Assembly (NCBI RefSeq): GCF_017302275.1
Contig: NZ_JAFLDR010000001.1
Coordinates: forward strand, 62,001-126,000
Reading direction: 5' to 3'
Length of the DNA: 64,000 nt
Origin: Sulfuritalea sp.
GTDB lineage: Bacteria > Pseudomonadota > Gammaproteobacteria > Burkholderiales > Rhodocyclaceae
Shown here: piece by piece, positions 43,679 to 51,994 of the stretch
How the letters are laid out: each line of letters starts with the position of its first letter
Position numbering within the stretch: position 1 is the first letter of the stretch
Made by a program: the position numbers and the translations under genes
Notes under the pieces: generated by a model
Database searches by the model: none
The model's input: the letters and a program-made list of their open reading frames with translations, nothing else
Told to the model about the DNA's origin: nothing

Positions 43679-44641
43679 ATGTTTGATCTGAATTTGTTGG
43701 CGGTATTTGCCCGCGTAGCCGAGGCGGGCAGTTTTGCTGAAGCCGCACGTCGCCTGAGCACTTCCCGTTCAGCGGTCAGCAAGGCAGTCGCCAAACTGGA
43801 AATCGCCCTGGGAGCCCGCCTGCTCAATCGCACCACGCGGCACTTGAGTCTGACCGAGATCGGCCAGGTCGTGGCAGCCCATTCGGGGCGGATCCTGGAA
43901 GAGGCGGATCAACTCGAGCAGGTCGTCGGCAGCATCAACGACGAGCCCCGCGGCACTCTTCGCGTCAGCGCCTCGGTGGCCTTCGGCACGTTGCACGTCG
44001 CCCCGGCGCTGGCCGATTTCCTCACCGCGTACCCGAGATTGAAGATGGAGCTCACCATCACCGACCGCCTGATCGATCTGGCCGAGGAGGGGTACGACAT
44101 GGCTATTCGCGTCACGGCCGATCCGCCGCTGACCCCGATGGCGAGAAAGCTCGCACCCGTGCGGCGCAATTTGTGCGGTACGCCGGCGTATTTTGAAAAA
44201 TCGGCCTGCCGCTCATCCCCGCCGATCTGGTGCATCACAACTGCCTAGACTACACCCGTTCCGGAGAGCACGGCTTGTGGCGGTTCATTGGACCAAAGGG
44301 AGAAATCGACGTACCGGTTTCAGGTTCGCTGCATGTCGATGACGACGAGGCCTTGTCGCAGGCAGTCTTGGGTGGTCTGGGCGTGGCGCTACTACCGACG
44401 TTTATTATTGGCAAGGACTTGCAGGCTGGGAAGTTGCAGGCGGTGCTCGGAGTACATCCCGGTCGAGCGCCACGTCTATGCGATGTATCTGCCGTCCCGG
44501 CACTTGCCTGCGAAGGTGCGCGCCTTCATCGACTTCCTGATTGCTCGCATCGGTACCGAGCCCTATTGGGACCGCGACAACGTGACCGCGGCAATAGCGA
44601 CTGGAGCGGCCTCGCGAACAGTAGCGCCGGAGCGCAGATGA
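43679..44641 (+). pseudogene. LysR-family regulator with two frameshifts
   Basis: It is a paralog of the LysR at 29449-30369. The first frame (43679 to about 44200) gives the HTH and SASVAFGTLHVAPALADF. At GAAAAATCGG (about 44194-44203) the frame shifts, and HHNCLDYTRSGEHGLW to LGGLGVALLP continues in another frame. At about 44449 a second shift leads to SEYIPVERHVYAMYLPSRHL and FIDFLIARIGTEPYWDRD, ending at 44641. The content is otherwise complete, so the damage is recent, or there are two sequencing errors. Confidence 0.8.
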
Positions 44642-45247
44642 CGTACCGTTTTTCTGGCAGGGTGCCGAAGTGCATCCCCTCGAGGCCAACGGTAGCAACC
44701 CACATTGTCGTTTTCCAGACAGAAATATTGTGTCGCCACAATGAACGGCAGCTTCCGGTGGTTCAGAATTTTCGGCGAATGGCCGCTCCCAATTTTTTAC
44801 CGGCGGCTCAGGGGCGCTTTTGGGCAGCGAGGTCGTTAAGACCAATGCCCGGTATGGGCACTTAGGGTGAGTAGCGATTTTCGATAAGCTGCCGCTCAGA
44901 TTGGTCACCCAGAATTCTTTGCCGGTGATTTGATGAACGGCGGCAATACGCATTGTTGCTGCCCCTAAAGCAGCAAGCGCCCAATGGCCGTTCAGGCCGA
45001 CCTTCTGTCGTTGGCCAAGTTACGGTGACAGGCAGATCGTTGGCCTTTGCAGCCGTTGGCTACATCAGGATCGACTTCCGCCTTCGGCCAACTGCGGACC
45101 CTCGCCCTTTCCCCTAAGCCGTCATCCAAGTGGCTGGTTCGCTCTGAAACCTGCCTGATCACTTACTTCAGAACGTCGGCCAGACCTGTCGTTCGCAAAT
45201 TTCTGATCCAGTGGCTTAACTCAAGCTGCACCGGCGCGGCATTTAAT
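44642..45247. other. intergenic stretch with the right repeat arm
   Basis: It holds the repeat arm 44854-45001. Outside it I see only short open frames without family features. The cargo operon regulator (IclR) ends at 45248. Confidence 0.45.
44854..45001 (-). repeat. 148-bp perfect inverted repeat, right arm
   Basis: It is the exact reverse complement of 27364-27511. Its surroundings differ from those of the left arm on both sides, so the repeat boundary is sharp. It follows the damaged LysR gene. Confidence 0.9.
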
Positions 45248-46051
45248 CTAGGTTGTCTGGTTGGCCACGAAAAGTCCAGACAACTGATTCGATGCCAATC
45301 GCATCTTCGGGAGAAACTCCATCAACTCCACCAGACCCTTGCGCGCCGTGGCGGTATGGCAAACCAGTGCCGCCACCATTTTCTTGTCTGGATTTATCAC
45401 CGGAACGGCGACACCGACCATCCCTCGAACGAACTCTTCCTTGTCCTCGCCGACCATCTTATCCCGCAGTCGATCGAGTTCTCTGTCGAGCGTTTTCCGA
45501 TCGGTAATGGTCTGGGACGTCATCTTGGTAAGAACGAGTCGATCCAGCAGCTCACGTCTTTCGACAAGGTTCATTTGCGCAAGAAAGAGCTTTCCGCCAG
45601 CGGTGCAATGCAATGGGTGACGTGAACCCGGCACAATGTTCAGACGCAATGGCTCCGATGTTTCAACGCGTTCAACGTGAATAACCTGATCACCATCCAA
45701 TGCAGTCAGGTTGCACGTTTCACCAATTGACTGAACCAGGGAGCGAAGAACTGCTCGGCAAGTTCGCTTGAAAGCATTGTTGCCGATTGTCTGTAGGGCC
45801 AATTGAGCCAAGCGGGGGCCCGGTATCAGGCCGCGCTCACCGACAAGTCGCGTCAGGTGATTGCTCTCCACCAATGCGTCGACCATCCGTGCCAGCGTCG
45901 CCTTGGGAATTTGCAGGCGCATTCCAATCTGAGATGGTGTCACGGGCTGGGTGGATGACGAAACCAGCTCAAGCACCAACAATGCTCGAAGCGCCCTCGC
46001 CTCGCTCTCTTTCGCCGTGTTATCAGTGCTGATGATGTGGCTATTCTTCAT
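45248..46051 (-). CDS. IclR-family regulator of the catabolic operon
   Basis: The product is 267 residues: N-terminal winged helix about 20-80 (ALRALLVLELVSSSTQPVTP, LQIPKATLARMVDALVESNH) and an IclR effector domain about 95-260 (HCTAGGKLFLAQMNLVERRE, FVRGMVGVAVPVINPDKKMV). It is divergent from the GMC oxidoreductase gene with 164 bases between. IclR proteins commonly control catabolic genes and respond to the substrate or an intermediate. The start ATG 46051 was chosen over a longer frame that lacks family features. Confidence 0.92.
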   Translation of the reverse strand: MKNSHIISTDNTAKESEARALRALLVLELVSSSTQPVTPSQIGMRLQIPKATLARMVDALVESNHLTRLVGERGLIPGPRLAQLALQTIGNNAFKRTCRAVLRSLVQSIGETCNLTALDGDQVIHVERVETSEPLRLNIVPGSRHPLHCTAGGKLFLAQMNLVERRELLDRLVLTKMTSQTITDRKTLDRELDRLRDKMVGEDKEEFVRGMVGVAVPVINPDKKMVAALVCHTATARKGLVELMEFLPKMRLASNQLSGLFVANQTT

Positions 46052-46215
46052 GGCTCTACTATTGAGACGACAATATAGCTTTCGGTCCACATTCCAGCAA
46101 ATACCAGAAAATCCCTTGAGCTCCCATCAGTGCATGCCTATTAATGCACATATGCGGTTGGTTAGCAATTCTGAGCTGCAAACCAACACTACTAAAGGAA
46201 CGAGGAGACCGCTGG

Positions 46216-47826
46216 ATGCGCAGTTTCGATTACGTGATCGTAGGTGCTGGCTCGGCCGGCTGTACGCTAGCGAGCCGCTTGAGTGAAGACGGAAAGTATT
46301 CTGTGTGCTTGCTTGAGGCAGGTCCGGATGACCGGTATCCGTGGATACACATCCCCATTGGGTACGGTAAGACCATGTTTCACAAGGTCTATAACTGGGG
46401 ATTTCAAACCGAGCCAGATCCGAACCTGAACAATCGTCAAGTTTATTGGCCAAGGGGCCGTGTACTTGGCGGATCGAGCTCGATCAACGGGCTCATCTAC
46501 ATCCGTGGCCAGAAGTATGACTACGATCTGTGGTCATCGATGGGCAATCCCGGATGGAGTTGGGATGAGTGTCTGCCGTACTTCAAGCGGCTCGAGCACA
46601 ACGATCTTGGTGAATCAAAAACGAGGGGCGTCAATGGGCCGATGTGGGCGACAACCATTTCTGGTGGCGACACGTTGGTTGATGCATTCATAGCAGCGGC
46701 GCGTACTTGCGGAGTTCCTCATGTCAAAGACTTTAACGATGGCCGCCAGGAGGGAGTTGGATATTTTCAGCTAAGTACGCGCAAGGGTTTTCGCTGCTCG
46801 ACCGCGGTCGCCTATCTGAAGCCAGCTCGTAACCGGAAAAATCTGACGGTAGAAACCGATGCTCAAGTGACACGCCTGGTGTTCGAAGGCAAGCGAGCGA
46901 CCGGGGTGCAATACAACCAGCGCGGTCAATCAGTTGAAGTCAAGGCGAATCGAGAGGTCATCCTAAGTGCCGGCGCCATTCAGTCGCCGCAACTATTGAT
47001 GCTGGCCGGGATCGGAAATACGGATCACCTTCGTAGGATGGGAATCAATTCTCGCCAGCACCTCCCGGGTGTCGGCGAAAACCTCCAGGACCACCTACAG
47101 TTTCGATTGATGTACGAGGTGAGCCAGCCAATCACTCTTAACGACACGCTCAATTCGCTATTCGGCAAGGCCAAGATCGGTATGCAGTGGATTTGGAATC
47201 GATCCGGACCTTTGGCTATCGGCATCAACATGGGTGGAATGTTTTGCCGTTCTCTTCCTGAAGAAAGCTCCACGCCCGACACGCAATTTCATTTCGCGAC
47301 ACTGTCGGCAGATCACGCTGCCGGCCAGGTGCACCCCTTCTCTGGTTGTACATATTCCGTGTGTCAGCTTCGCCCTGAATCTCGCGGCACGCTACGCTTG
47401 CGGTCCTCTGATCCGCTCGAACCCATGGAGATTCACCCGAACTATCTGTCCTCGGACACCGACAAGCGATTTGCGGTTGCAGCGGTCAAGTTTGCGAGAA
47501 AAGTGGCCGGGGCTGCCCCGATGAATCAGCATATGAAGCGGGAGTTTCGGCCCGGGCCAGACGTTAAGACCGATGACGAAGTTCTTGAATATTGTCGTCA
47601 GCATGGCACGACGATCTTTCATCCCTCAGGCACTGCGAAGATGGGGCCATCGAGCGACCCGATGGCGGTCGTAGATTCAACGCTGCGAGTTCATGGCATT
47701 GACGGTCTGCGAGTTGTCGACTGCTCGATCATGCCAACGCTGGTCTCGGGAAATACCAACATTCCCACGGTAATGATCGCGGAGAAAGCATCCGATTTCA
47801 TACTCGAAAGCGCACGTCGCGCCTGA
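46216..47826 (+). CDS. GMC-family FAD oxidoreductase (choline dehydrogenase-like)
   Basis: The product is 536 residues. FAD-binding motif DYVIVGAGSAGCTLASRLSE at the N-terminus; GMC signature 1 WPRGRVLGGSSSINGLIYIR; signature 2 near GAIQSPQLLMLAGIG; C-terminal catalytic His in FHPSGTAKMG and Asn in SGNTNIPTVMIAEKA. Members oxidise alcohols to aldehydes or ketones. No signal peptide. The start ATG 46216 has CGAGGAG upstream. It is the first gene of the operon with a ThDP decarboxylase, ABC importer and aconitase X; it may act on a hydroxyl group of the imported compound. Confidence 0.93.
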   Translation: MRSFDYVIVGAGSAGCTLASRLSEDGKYSVCLLEAGPDDRYPWIHIPIGYGKTMFHKVYNWGFQTEPDPNLNNRQVYWPRGRVLGGSSSINGLIYIRGQKYDYDLWSSMGNPGWSWDECLPYFKRLEHNDLGESKTRGVNGPMWATTISGGDTLVDAFIAAARTCGVPHVKDFNDGRQEGVGYFQLSTRKGFRCSTAVAYLKPARNRKNLTVETDAQVTRLVFEGKRATGVQYNQRGQSVEVKANREVILSAGAIQSPQLLMLAGIGNTDHLRRMGINSRQHLPGVGENLQDHLQFRLMYEVSQPITLNDTLNSLFGKAKIGMQWIWNRSGPLAIGINMGGMFCRSLPEESSTPDTQFHFATLSADHAAGQVHPFSGCTYSVCQLRPESRGTLRLRSSDPLEPMEIHPNYLSSDTDKRFAVAAVKFARKVAGAAPMNQHMKREFRPGPDVKTDDEVLEYCRQHGTTIFHPSGTAKMGPSSDPMAVVDSTLRVHGIDGLRVVDCSIMPTLVSGNTNIPTVMIAEKASDFILESARRA

Positions 47827-47843
47827 CTATTTCTGAGGTCACC

Positions 47844-48401
47844 ATGTCCGCACCTGAAAAAGAAAGCCCAATGAAGCAATTTTCGAAGTATTCCGTACCA
47901 GCTCAAGCAATGATCGACGCCTTCAAACGGTGCGGGATCGAATACGTGACAACCGTTCCAGACATGGTTCAGATTGCGCTACATCAAATCCTCGATGGCG
48001 GCGAGTCTGGACTGAGGGTAGTTCATTGCACGACCGAGGATCAGGCGATCGAAGTTGCGGGCGGGCTGTACGCCGGCGGGAAGAAGGTGGCGGTGATCGT
48101 CCAAAACCAGGGGTTGTACGCGGGCATCAACAGCCTGCGAGCGCTGGGCCTGGATTCGAAGGTTCCTCTGTTCTTTGTCATCGGTCAGTTTGGCAGAGAG
48201 TTCTCCAATCTGGGAAGCGATCCGCGCGATTCTAAGCGCAGGGTGGTGTTCCTTCTTGAGCCTCTGCTGGAAACACTGGGGGTTCCCTCCTGGCGCCTTG
48301 AGGGGCCGGATGACCTGCCCAACATCGAAGCGGCCTGGCAAGCCTCACGCGATCGTAGCGGCCCCACTGCGTTGATCGTCGGCCATTTTGTTGGCTGGTA
48401 A
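47844..48401 (+). CDS. ThDP-dependent decarboxylase, alpha (pyrimidine-binding) subunit
   Basis: The product is 185 residues, half of a ThDP enzyme: the PYR domain with the essential Glu in CTTEDQAIEVAGGLYAGGKK, and VQNQGLYAGINSLRALGLD. This layout matches ComD of sulfopyruvate decarboxylase and the N-terminal half of phosphonopyruvate decarboxylases. It needs the next gene for activity. The substrate, a 2-oxo acid, cannot be read from sequence. Ribosome site GAGGT; 17 bases after the GMC gene. Confidence 0.88.
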   Translation: MSAPEKESPMKQFSKYSVPAQAMIDAFKRCGIEYVTTVPDMVQIALHQILDGGESGLRVVHCTTEDQAIEVAGGLYAGGKKVAVIVQNQGLYAGINSLRALGLDSKVPLFFVIGQFGREFSNLGSDPRDSKRRVVFLLEPLLETLGVPSWRLEGPDDLPNIEAAWQASRDRSGPTALIVGHFVGW

Positions 48402-48434
48402 GCCCCTCCAAACGAATCCAGGAAAGCCATAACA

Positions 48435-49043
48435 ATGAAAACTCTTGACGCCTGCAAGCTGCTTGATATGCACCGCGGGGATGCAATTGTTGTCTGCACC
48501 ATGGGTGCAATGAATGCGCTCGATAAGCTGCCCGTCAATCCGCTGGCAATGGCTTGTGTTCCTTTGATGGGTGGAGCCGCCTCCATTGGCCTTGGGCTCG
48601 CCTTGGCTCGGCCAGAGCGCAAGGTCTTTGTGTTCGATGGCGATGCAAGCCTCCTGATGGAACTCGGTGGCCTCGTGTCGATAGCTCACGCCAAACCGAA
48701 GAATTTTTTCCACTTCGTCTTCAATAACAGCATCCAGTTTGCTGGCCTCGGAAATCTCGATACTCCGGGAGCTAGGCGCGCCGATATGGCGGCCATGGCG
48801 AGTGCGTGCGGGTTTGATTCCTCACAGCGCATAACAAATCTGGAAGATCTTGAGGCACGGCTACCATCGGTGCTCAATGGGCCCGCACCGTCGTTCGTCG
48901 AACTGGTCGTTGAATACGACAATCCTTCGCTCGGGATCGAGAATCCTGCCGTCGAGATGACTGACGAGCGGTTCTCCAGGATGGGTGACGAAATTCGCCG
49001 AATTCGTCGCCACCTCGGTTGCGATGCCGAGATTCGATCCTAG
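48435..49043 (+). CDS. ThDP-dependent decarboxylase, beta (pyrophosphate-binding) subunit
   Basis: The product is 202 residues. The PP domain has MGGAASIGLGLALARPERKV and the ThDP/Mg motif GDASLLMELGGLVSIA, closing with FHFVFNNSIQF. It matches ComE-type beta subunits. Together with the alpha subunit it should decarboxylate a 2-oxo acid to an aldehyde. A gap of 172 bases with a long palindrome separates it from the transporter genes. Confidence 0.88.
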   Translation: MKTLDACKLLDMHRGDAIVVCTMGAMNALDKLPVNPLAMACVPLMGGAASIGLGLALARPERKVFVFDGDASLLMELGGLVSIAHAKPKNFFHFVFNNSIQFAGLGNLDTPGARRADMAAMASACGFDSSQRITNLEDLEARLPSVLNGPAPSFVELVVEYDNPSLGIENPAVEMTDERFSRMGDEIRRIRRHLGCDAEIRS

Positions 49044-49132
49044 CGGAAGCCAGGTCAGGTATCCCTCGTCACAAGCGACGAGCTAGGGGGCACACCTATG
49101 CCAGCTATTGCACTTTTCATGGTGAGTATCTA

Positions 49133-49166
49133 TAGCCCTCTTAAGCTATATAGCTTAAGAGGGCTA
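49133..49166. promoter_or_regulatory. 34-bp perfect palindrome between decarboxylase and transporter genes
   Basis: Arms TAGCCCTCTTAAGCTAT and ATAGCTTAAGAGGGCTA, 17 bases each, no spacer. It lies in the only long gap of the operon, 49 bases before the permease start. It may be an operator for an internal promoter or an RNA hairpin that tunes expression. No T run follows, so a plain terminator is unlikely. Confidence 0.65.
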
Positions 49167-49215
49167 AGGTAACTAAGCAAGTACTGATTAAGCCAGTTAT
49201 ATAGAGGAGGTCATC

Positions 49216-50022
49216 GTGCCAGTTGACATTGCACCAACGCACTACAGACTAAGGAAGCAGAGAGGGTTCACAACCATGTCAATGCTGGCCGGCATCGCGT
49301 CATTTTCTACGCTCGGCGCAGTATGGGGAGTGATCTGGTGGTTGAACCTGTTTGATCGAGGACTGTTGCCAGCACCCTGGGAAGTTCTCAACGTATTGAC
49401 TGTGCAGATGACAGAGAAGGAACTCTGGCTTGACATCCTCCTCTCGGCTCGGCGCGTTGTCGTAGGCGTGTTTTGCGGATTGGCAATTGCGCTGCCAGTC
49501 GGATTTATTCTCGGTTGGTACAAATCCGTTCGCGCCTTTATCGATCCAGTCATCAACTTCTTCAGGGCCTTGCCACCGATCGCGCTGATACCACTGGTCA
49601 TTGTCTATTTCGGCATTGGTGAGCTCGCCCGACTCTCTGTACTCATTTACGCCGCGTTTTTCAGCAGCGTGATTGTAATTTACGAAGGCATAAAGATGAT
49701 TCCGCCAATTTACATCCGGGTCTCGAAGGCTCTGGGTGCGACTGATTTCGAAATCTTCAAGCGAATCGTCGTTCCGGCGGCCTTACCTCATGTCTTGACG
49801 GCATTTCGTGTATCGACAGGCGTGTGCTGGACGACGCTGGTTGCCGCAGAACTTGTCGCTGCCGAGCGTGGTTTGGGCGCGGTAATCGTGAATGGTCAAA
49901 ACTTCTTTCAAGTTCCCGTGATCTTCGTCGGCATCATCATGATTGGCGCGGTCGCAGTCATCATGGATCAGTTGCTGCGCTACGCAACAGCGCATCTTCT
50001 GACGTGGCAGGAGTCAATCTGA
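49216..50022 (+). CDS. ABC importer permease (SsuC/TauC type)
   Basis: The product is 268 residues with six likely membrane segments. The permease loop EGIKMIPPIYIRVSKALGAT is the EAA motif region, followed by FKRIVVPAALPHVLTAFRVS. This type moves sulfonates, taurine, nitrate or aromatic acids into the cytosol. The start GTG 49216 has GAGGAGG in front. Its stop overlaps the start of the ATPase gene (ATGA). Confidence 0.92.
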   Translation: MPVDIAPTHYRLRKQRGFTTMSMLAGIASFSTLGAVWGVIWWLNLFDRGLLPAPWEVLNVLTVQMTEKELWLDILLSARRVVVGVFCGLAIALPVGFILGWYKSVRAFIDPVINFFRALPPIALIPLVIVYFGIGELARLSVLIYAAFFSSVIVIYEGIKMIPPIYIRVSKALGATDFEIFKRIVVPAALPHVLTAFRVSTGVCWTTLVAAELVAAERGLGAVIVNGQNFFQVPVIFVGIIMIGAVAVIMDQLLRYATAHLLTWQESI

Positions 50023-50843
50023 TGAACACTCAACAGCAGGAAGCGCGAGAGCGCGTCATCTTCAAGAACGTTTCGAAAACCTATCACGGGGATCACGGTA
50101 GCGTGAAGGTTGTCGAGGACGTGTCCTTCAACCTCGCTGAAGGTGAGTTCGTATCCCTCATTGGTCCCTCGGGGTGCGGCAAGACCACCATGCTCCAGAT
50201 GCTGGCCGGCTTTGTCACGCCGGACACCGGGAGCATTACCCTGGACGGAGCAGCCATTAAAGGGCCGGGTAGTGATCGCGGCGTGATCTTCCAGGAGTAC
50301 GGTGTATTTCCCTGGCTGACAGTCCAAAAGAATATCGAGTTTGGACTTTCGCTGTCCTGTAACAAGCGGCTTGGATCGAATAGCAAGGAAATCGTATCCC
50401 ACTACCTCAAACTGATGCACCTGAATGGCTTTGAGAATGCCTATCCAAAGCATCTTTCGGGGGGTATGCGCCAGCGCCTCGCTCTTGCCCGAGCTTATGC
50501 AGTGAATCCCAACATCCTGCTGATGGATGAACCCTTCGGTGCATTGGATGCACAGACTCGGCTGGCATTGCAGTTGCAGTTGATGGAAGTGCTGACCGAG
50601 GAACAAAAGACGGTACTTCTGATTACCCATTCAGTCGAAGAAGCGATCTTTCTGTCCAATCGAATCCTGATCATTTCTGCACGCCCGTCGCAAATCCTTC
50701 GGGTCGTTGATGTGCCATTTCCCTATCCGAGAACGCCGGAACTCACGGCAACCCCGGAATTTCAGAAGCTACGCCTCGAACTGGAGGAGCTGAGCATGCA
50801 GCAATACGCGAAGCAGCAGGAACTTGCAGCAGAGGAACAGTAA
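50022..50843 (+). CDS. ABC importer ATPase (SsuB/TauB type)
   Basis: The product is 273 residues. Walker A GPSGCGKTT, Q-loop FQEYGVFPW, signature LSGGMRQR, Walker B ILLMDEPFGALD, H-loop THSVEEA. It energises the permease encoded just upstream. The C-terminal 25 residues are charged and Gln-rich. It starts within the permease stop, so the two are translated together. Confidence 0.95.
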   Translation: MNTQQQEARERVIFKNVSKTYHGDHGSVKVVEDVSFNLAEGEFVSLIGPSGCGKTTMLQMLAGFVTPDTGSITLDGAAIKGPGSDRGVIFQEYGVFPWLTVQKNIEFGLSLSCNKRLGSNSKEIVSHYLKLMHLNGFENAYPKHLSGGMRQRLALARAYAVNPNILLMDEPFGALDAQTRLALQLQLMEVLTEEQKTVLLITHSVEEAIFLSNRILIISARPSQILRVVDVPFPYPRTPELTATPEFQKLRLELEELSMQQYAKQQELAAEEQ

Positions 50844-50861
50844 CCCACAAAGGAGAAATCT

Positions 50862-51887
50862 ATGAGCAACGTACCATCACGTCGTAAAGCCCTCGGCCAA
50901 CTTGCGGCCATGTCGATAGCTCCCATGCTTGCCGCTAGTCCATTTCGACACGTCTATGCGCAAACGGCGAAACAGATTCGCGTCGGCTATCTGCATATTC
51001 CATCCTGCGACAGCCAAATGTGGCTGATGAAGGAACATGGACTGTGGGCAAAAGAAGGTCTCGACCCGGTATTCACGAAATTCAACACCGGTATCGAGGG
51101 GTTCTCTGCGCTCGTCGGAGGTAGCGTCGACGTATTCTCCACCGGTGGAGTTACCCACAATTTCCCTGCGCGCGGGCAGGGGATCGTGGTGCTGCCAAAC
51201 ACCGTTGAATGGGGCGGTCAGATATTTGGGCGCGCGGATGCAGGCGTCAATACTCTGTCGGATCTCAAGGGCAAGAAGATCTCCACGACTCTCGGAACAA
51301 CGGGGCAGATCTTTCTACACACGGCGCTAAAAAGCGTCGGACTGGATTCAACCAAGGATATCGAGATCGTTAGTCAGAGCATGCCGAATGCGGTTACGTC
51401 CTACGTAACTGGAAGTATGGCTGCGGTCTCGACCTGGGTTCCGTTCAATCTCCGGGCGCGCGAGGCGAAATCGTCGAAGCTGCTGGCGGAAGCCCGTCAG
51501 TTTGCGTCGAAGGGTGCGGGTTACGTCATTACCGCCTATTCGACCAACAAAAAGATTCTCGAATCGAACCCCGACCTTATCCGCCGCTTGATAGCCGCCT
51601 GGGGGCCCGCCAATGAGATGCTTCGGACGAAGAAGGAAGAGTCAATCAATACGCTGCTGACGAAGTACTACAAGGGCGAAATGGAAGCAGCCGACATGAC
51701 CGCGAACTTCGGTGCCATGGATATTCTTGGCAACGGGGAGTGGGCCGGGAAAATGACCGATGGAAGTTTGGCCGGAATGCTCGACTCGGTGACCAAACTG
51801 TTTGTCGAGTTCGGCGCGATGAAAGACCCGTTGTCGGCGTCCAAGTACGCAGACTTCAGCTACTACACAGCCGCGTACAAGAAATAA
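50862..51887 (+). CDS. ABC importer substrate-binding protein (NMT1/SsuA-like)
   Basis: The product is 341 residues. The N-terminal signal contains SRRKALGQLAAMSIAPMLA with two arginines, possibly a Tat-type signal; cleavage is likely near VYAQT-A. The binding domain reads QIRVGYLHIPSCDSQMWLMK, STGGVTHNFPARGQGIVVLP, DLKGKKISTTLGTTGQIFLH. It is a periplasmic protein for sulfonate-like or other organic anions; the exact ligand is unknown. Ribosome site AAAGGAG. Confidence 0.9.
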   Translation: MSNVPSRRKALGQLAAMSIAPMLAASPFRHVYAQTAKQIRVGYLHIPSCDSQMWLMKEHGLWAKEGLDPVFTKFNTGIEGFSALVGGSVDVFSTGGVTHNFPARGQGIVVLPNTVEWGGQIFGRADAGVNTLSDLKGKKISTTLGTTGQIFLHTALKSVGLDSTKDIEIVSQSMPNAVTSYVTGSMAAVSTWVPFNLRAREAKSSKLLAEARQFASKGAGYVITAYSTNKKILESNPDLIRRLIAAWGPANEMLRTKKEESINTLLTKYYKGEMEAADMTANFGAMDILGNGEWAGKMTDGSLAGMLDSVTKLFVEFGAMKDPLSASKYADFSYYTAAYKK

Positions 51888-51912
51888 GCGCGGCTAGCAC
51901 ACAGGCTGTTGA

Positions 51913-51946
51913 GGGCGTCAGGCACGAGTAAGGTGTCCTGACGCCC
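51913..51946 (+). terminator. stable hairpin between binding protein and aconitase X genes
   Basis: GGGCGTCAGG and CCTGACGCCC give a 10-bp perfect stem with a 14-base loop. There is no T run. Hairpins here often protect the binding-protein mRNA and reduce downstream expression. Confidence 0.5.
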
Positions 51947-51994
51947 GTTCAGGTCGAATCCATAGCCTCAGGATTGGAAGCACGAAAGAGAGCC

